A stretch of 64,000 nucleotides of DNA, taken from contig NZ_JOIX01000007.1 of NCBI RefSeq assembly GCF_000720175.1, positions 95,723 to 159,722 of the forward strand, given 5' to 3'. Below are positions 61,416 through 64,000 of the stretch, piece by piece. Numbering within the stretch: the stretch's first letter is position 1; each line of letters starts with the position of its first letter. The notes under the pieces were generated by a model. That model was not told where the DNA came from. It worked only from the letters and a program-made list of their open reading frames with translations, and did no database searches. The position numbers and the translations under genes were made by a program. This DNA is from Streptomyces sp. NRRL S-337 (GTDB lineage: Bacteria; Actinomycetota; Actinomycetes; Streptomycetales; Streptomycetaceae).

Positions 61416-61955
61416 TCAGCCCTTGGCCGGCGCCTCGTACTCGCCGATCAGCTGGGCCCGCCCGATCGCATGGAAGCGCAGGTTGAAGCCCACCACCGCG
61501 GGCGAGGCGTCCGCATCGGGCCCGAGCTTCTCCTGGTCCACCGCGTAGACCGTGAACACGTAACGGTGCGGACCGTCCCCGGGCGGCGGCGCCGCCCCGC
61601 CGAAGTCCCGCGTCCCGTAGTCGTTACGCGCGTGCACGACGCCCTCGGGCAGCCCCTTCATGTCCCCCGAGCCGGCACCGGACGGCAGCTCCGTCACCGA
61701 CGCCGGGATGTCGAACAGCACCCAGTGCCAGAAGCCGCTGCCCGTCGGCGCGTCCGGGTCGTAGCAGGTGACGGCGTAGCTCTTGGTCCCCGAGGGTGCC
61801 CCTTCCCATCGCAGGTGCGGCGAGCGGTTCCCGCCCGAGTGGACCTGCTCCGGCCGCAGCGTCCCGCCCGGCTCCACCTCGTCGCTCACCACGGTGAACT
61901 CCGGCACCGGCGGATGGAAATCGTGCGGAAGCGGCCGCCGCTTCAGCTCGGACAC
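61416..61955 (-). CDS. YbhB/YbcL-type PEBP (Raf kinase inhibitor-like) protein
   Basis: The GTG at 61955 stands five bases after AGGAGG, which favours it over the GTG at 61982. The product has 179 residues. Family motifs are RSPHLRWEGAPSGTKSYAVTCYDPDAPTGSGFWHWVLFDIP (read here as several conserved pieces) and RNDYGTRDFGGAAPPPGDGPHRY. Proteins of the phosphatidylethanolamine-binding family bind anions such as phospholipids; the role in bacteria is not settled. The gene is followed by the Spo0M-like gene upstream on the same strand. Confidence 0.88.
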   Translation of the reverse strand: MSELKRRPLPHDFHPPVPEFTVVSDEVEPGGTLRPEQVHSGGNRSPHLRWEGAPSGTKSYAVTCYDPDAPTGSGFWHWVLFDIPASVTELPSGAGSGDMKGLPEGVVHARNDYGTRDFGGAAPPPGDGPHRYVFTVYAVDQEKLGPDADASPAVVGFNLRFHAIGRAQLIGEYEAPAKG

Positions 61956-61996
61956 ATGAACCTCCTGGTCGCTCGCTGACACTCTGTCGGGCCAGG

Positions 61997-62779
61997 TTAG
62001 AGCCAGTTCCGCTTACCGCCGACCTCCGCCAGCCACTGGTGGAGATAAGCCGCCCAGTCGGTCCCCTCGAAGTCGTGCAGCCCCACGGTGAACGACCGGT
62101 AGGTGTCCGACCCCTCGGAGAACAGCCCCGGCTTCTTGTCCATCTCCAGTACGACGTCCATCTCCCGGTCGTCCGCCACGAAGGACAGCTCGACCTGGTT
62201 CAGCCCGCGGTACTGCTGCGGCGCGTAGAACTCGATCTCCTGGTAGAAGGGCAGCTGCTGCCGCGTGCCCCGGATGTGCCCCTGCTCCAGATCCGCCGCC
62301 TTGAAACGGAACCCGAGCCGCCCGAACGCGTCCAGGATCGCCTGCTGCGCCGGCACCGGATGCACGTTGACCGGGTCCAGATCACCGGAGTCCACCGCCC
62401 GCGCGATCGCCAGCTCCGTCGTCACCCCGACGCTCATCCCACGCAGATGCGTGCCCAGGAACGTGGTGATCGGCGTCTCCCACGGAATCTCCAGGCCGAA
62501 CGGCACGGTGTGCGCCGCTCCCGCCTGGACCTCGAAGGCCCCGCCCAGCTGCACCTTCGTGAACTGGATGTTCCTCTTGTACTCCTCGTCGCCGCTCTCC
62601 ACCTCGACCCGCGCCTGCAGGCCGACCGACAGCCCCTGGATCTCCTGGGCCACCGACCCGCCCTGGATCCGCACCTCGCCCTGCACCACTCCGCCCGGGA
62701 CGACGTTCTCCTCGAAGAGCACCGTTTCCACCGACGCACCCCCGGCCCCCAGGCTCGCCAGCAGCTTCTTGAATCCCAT
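61997..62779 (-). CDS. spo0M: Spo0M-like sporulation protein
   Basis: This 260-residue protein starts [30 protein letters not shown], the typical beginning of the SpoOM family, and has the arrestin-like sandwich of two beta domains with [20 protein letters not shown] near residue 90. In Bacillus Spo0M takes part in early sporulation control; streptomycete members are cytoplasmic and conserved, with developmental function inferred. Its stop lies about 40 bases before the PEBP-like start on the same strand. Confidence 0.9.
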   Translation of the reverse strand: MGFKKLLASLGAGGASVETVLFEENVVPGGVVQGEVRIQGGSVAQEIQGLSVGLQARVEVESGDEEYKRNIQFTKVQLGGAFEVQAGAAHTVPFGLEIPWETPITTFLGTHLRGMSVGVTTELAIARAVDSGDLDPVNVHPVPAQQAILDAFGRLGFRFKAADLEQGHIRGTRQQLPFYQEIEFYAPQQYRGLNQVELSFVADDREMDVVLEMDKKPGLFSEGSDTYRSFTVGLHDFEGTDWAAYLHQWLAEVGGKRNWL

Positions 62780-62942
62780 GCTCGTCCTCCCCAGGCACAG
62801 CGCCTGTGCTCCATTACGACCCGCGGGTCGCTACCTACGAACGCGAAACCGGCACGGGCCGGTTCCACCGCCCACACCTTCCCAACCCCGCCGCCCCCCT
62901 GGCCAGCCGGCACCCCTGATGCCTCCACTACCCTCGATCCGC

Positions 62943-63593
62943 ATGACCGACGTACCGGAACGAATGCCGCTCAACCGCGACTTCTTCGACCGCCCCGTTG
63001 TGGAGGTGGCCCCCGACCTGCTGGGCCGCACCCTCGTACGCCACACCCCCGACGGCCCGATCGAGCTCCGGCTGACCGAGGTGGAGGCGTACGACGGCGA
63101 GGGCGATCCCGGCTCCCACGCCTACCGAGGCCGCACCGAGCGCAACGCCGCGATGTTCGGCCCGCCCGGCCATGCGTACGTCTACTTCATCTACGGCATG
63201 TGGTTCAGCCTCAACGCGGTCTGCGGCCCCGAGGGCCAGGCAAGCGGTGTCCTGCTGCGCGCCGGCGAGATCCTCAGCGGCGCGCACCTGGCCGCCGCCC
63301 GCCGCCCCAAGGCCCGCAGCGCCCACGAGCTGGCCAAGGGCCCGGCCCGACTGGCCACCGCCCTCGACATCGACCGCACCCTCGACGGCACCGACCTCTG
63401 CCGCGGCGGCGACGCCCCCCTCACCCTGCTCCACGGCACCCCGCCCACCCCTGACCGGGTGTGCAACGGCCCCCGCACCGGAGTGGGCGGGGACGGCGCC
63501 CACCACCCCTGGCGCTACTGGATCGACGGCGACCCGACGGTCAGTCCCTACCGTCGTCACGTCCCCCGCCGCCGCGCCACCTCGGCTACTTGA
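62943..63593 (+). CDS. DNA-3-methyladenine glycosylase (AAG/MPG type)
   Basis: This 216-residue base-excision repair enzyme starts at the ATG at 62943. The family motifs are [48 protein letters not shown] (split here at residues 45-74) with the catalytic Glu in EVEAY, and [17 protein letters not shown]. The C-terminus is [13 protein letters not shown]. It removes alkylated purines. The length is normal for bacterial MPG. Confidence 0.93.
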   Translation: MTDVPERMPLNRDFFDRPVVEVAPDLLGRTLVRHTPDGPIELRLTEVEAYDGEGDPGSHAYRGRTERNAAMFGPPGHAYVYFIYGMWFSLNAVCGPEGQASGVLLRAGEILSGAHLAAARRPKARSAHELAKGPARLATALDIDRTLDGTDLCRGGDAPLTLLHGTPPTPDRVCNGPRTGVGGDGAHHPWRYWIDGDPTVSPYRRHVPRRRATSAT

Positions 63594-63720
63594 CTCTGCT
63601 TGCGCGACCGCCTAACGTAGCCCGAGCCGTTGGAGACGGACAGCGCCTTCTGCGCCCTCCGCCAGGCGGCACAACCCAACTACTTCGCACGACTCCCTGA
63701 CGGGTCGGCTTTCGCGTTGC

Positions 63721-64000
63721 CGAAAATCGATCCGGCCGACTCGATTATGAGTCGCCAGGGAAATTCGCTAAAGTAGTGACCCGCCGAGGGGCCGCCGAAA
63801 AGGCACCCCGAAGCACTCCGACGAAATCGGAAGCCGGAATCGAAAGAAAGCCGGATCTGATAAAGTCGGAAACCGCGAAGAAGCCGAAAGGCCGAAACGC
63901 GCCGGCGAAAATCGGAGCCGCAAGGATCTGATAGAGTCGGAAACGCAAGACCGAAGGGAAGCGCCCGGAGAGCCTGGTGAAACAGGCACAAAGGAAGCGT
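63721..64000 (+). promoter_or_regulatory. rRNA operon tandem promoters and leader start
   Basis: The final 280 bases are relatively A-rich and carry several GAAA/AAAG boxes like the rrn promoters of Streptomyces. Near-identical blocks GGATCTGATAAAGTCGGAAA (63853-63872) and GGATCTGATAGAGTCGGAAA (63924-63943) hold -10 boxes TAAAGT (63861-63866) and TAGAGT (63932-63937); a third TAAAGT lies at 63769-63774. GCCTG (63972-63976) and CAGGC (63983-63987) form a boxB-like antitermination hairpin just before the edge. The 16S rRNA gene is therefore expected beyond the right edge. Confidence 0.8.

Noticed and set aside
63745..63991. Short minus-strand frames in the last 300 bases
   Set aside because: They lie in the rRNA promoter region and have Phe/Leu/Arg-rich translations without ribosome sites.

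Overview
This window is a piece of the chromosome of a streptomycete. The evidence is very high G+C with almost only G or C at third codon positions, frequent GTG and TTG starts, a cluster of four chaplin genes (surface proteins of aerial hyphae and spores), a Spo0M-like protein, and a right edge that looks like the tandem-promoter leader of a Streptomyces rRNA operon. Most genes are chromosomal housekeeping or stress genes. No intact insertion sequence, phage, CRISPR array or tRNA was recognised.

Layout. 1-6.7 kb: the end of a sugar-binding lipoprotein gene, a PiT phosphate transporter with a good PHO box, a class II aldolase, an alpha/beta hydrolase, a hypothetical protein and a VOC protein. 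6.8-10.1 kb: an ABC-F ATPase behind a tiny leader peptide and hairpin, a small HTH protein and an enoyl-CoA hydratase-like protein. 10.2-13.5 kb: an Asp23/Gls24 envelope-stress cluster. 13.5-18.4 kb: a minus-strand run (exonuclease, zinc-ribbon protein, SURF1, GH15 glycosidase, SDR). 18.5-23.5 kb: a TetR gene divergent from a tightly coupled catabolic operon (acetoacetate-decarboxylase fold, SDR, two amidohydrolases) with a perfect 15-bp palindrome between them. 23.5-27.5 kb: peptidase E, a coupled hydroxylase/lysoplasmalogenase pair and a secreted subtilase. 28.1-34.1 kb: an acetate symporter operon with a CRP-type site, moaA, small membrane proteins and tyrS.

34.2-38.4 kb: two TldD/PmbA protease-family genes separated by an AT-richer membrane-protein gene of foreign look. 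38.6-42.6 kb: fabG-fabI, a FadR-type regulator, an MFS exporter and a very small transporter-associated protein. 42.9-45.6 kb: a small membrane protein, a SixA-like phosphatase and serB, with degenerate tandem repeats between them. 46.2-50.8 kb: a double-FHA ABC exporter, a secreted transglycosylase behind a nested inverted-repeat leader, and a nitroreductase. 50.7-52.8 kb: an orphan queA-like gene and an SDR gene that carries an AT-rich in-frame insert. 52.9-56.2 kb: a GAF histidine kinase/NarL-type regulator pair and the chaplins. 56.3-63.6 kb: a conserved hypothetical gene, an ABC ATPase, NfeD plus SPFH protein, TauE/SafE, HNH endonuclease, PEBP-like protein, Spo0M and 3-methyladenine glycosylase. 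63.7-64.0 kb: the rRNA operon promoters.

The most promising observations are the leader peptide and attenuator in front of the ABC-F gene, the foreign-codon insert inside the SDR gene next to queA, the TetR/ADC/SDR/twin-amidohydrolase cassette with its visible operator, the nested inverted repeats in front of the transglycosylase, and a possible ether-lipid breakdown pair. All functions are inferred by reading motifs; no database search was run.
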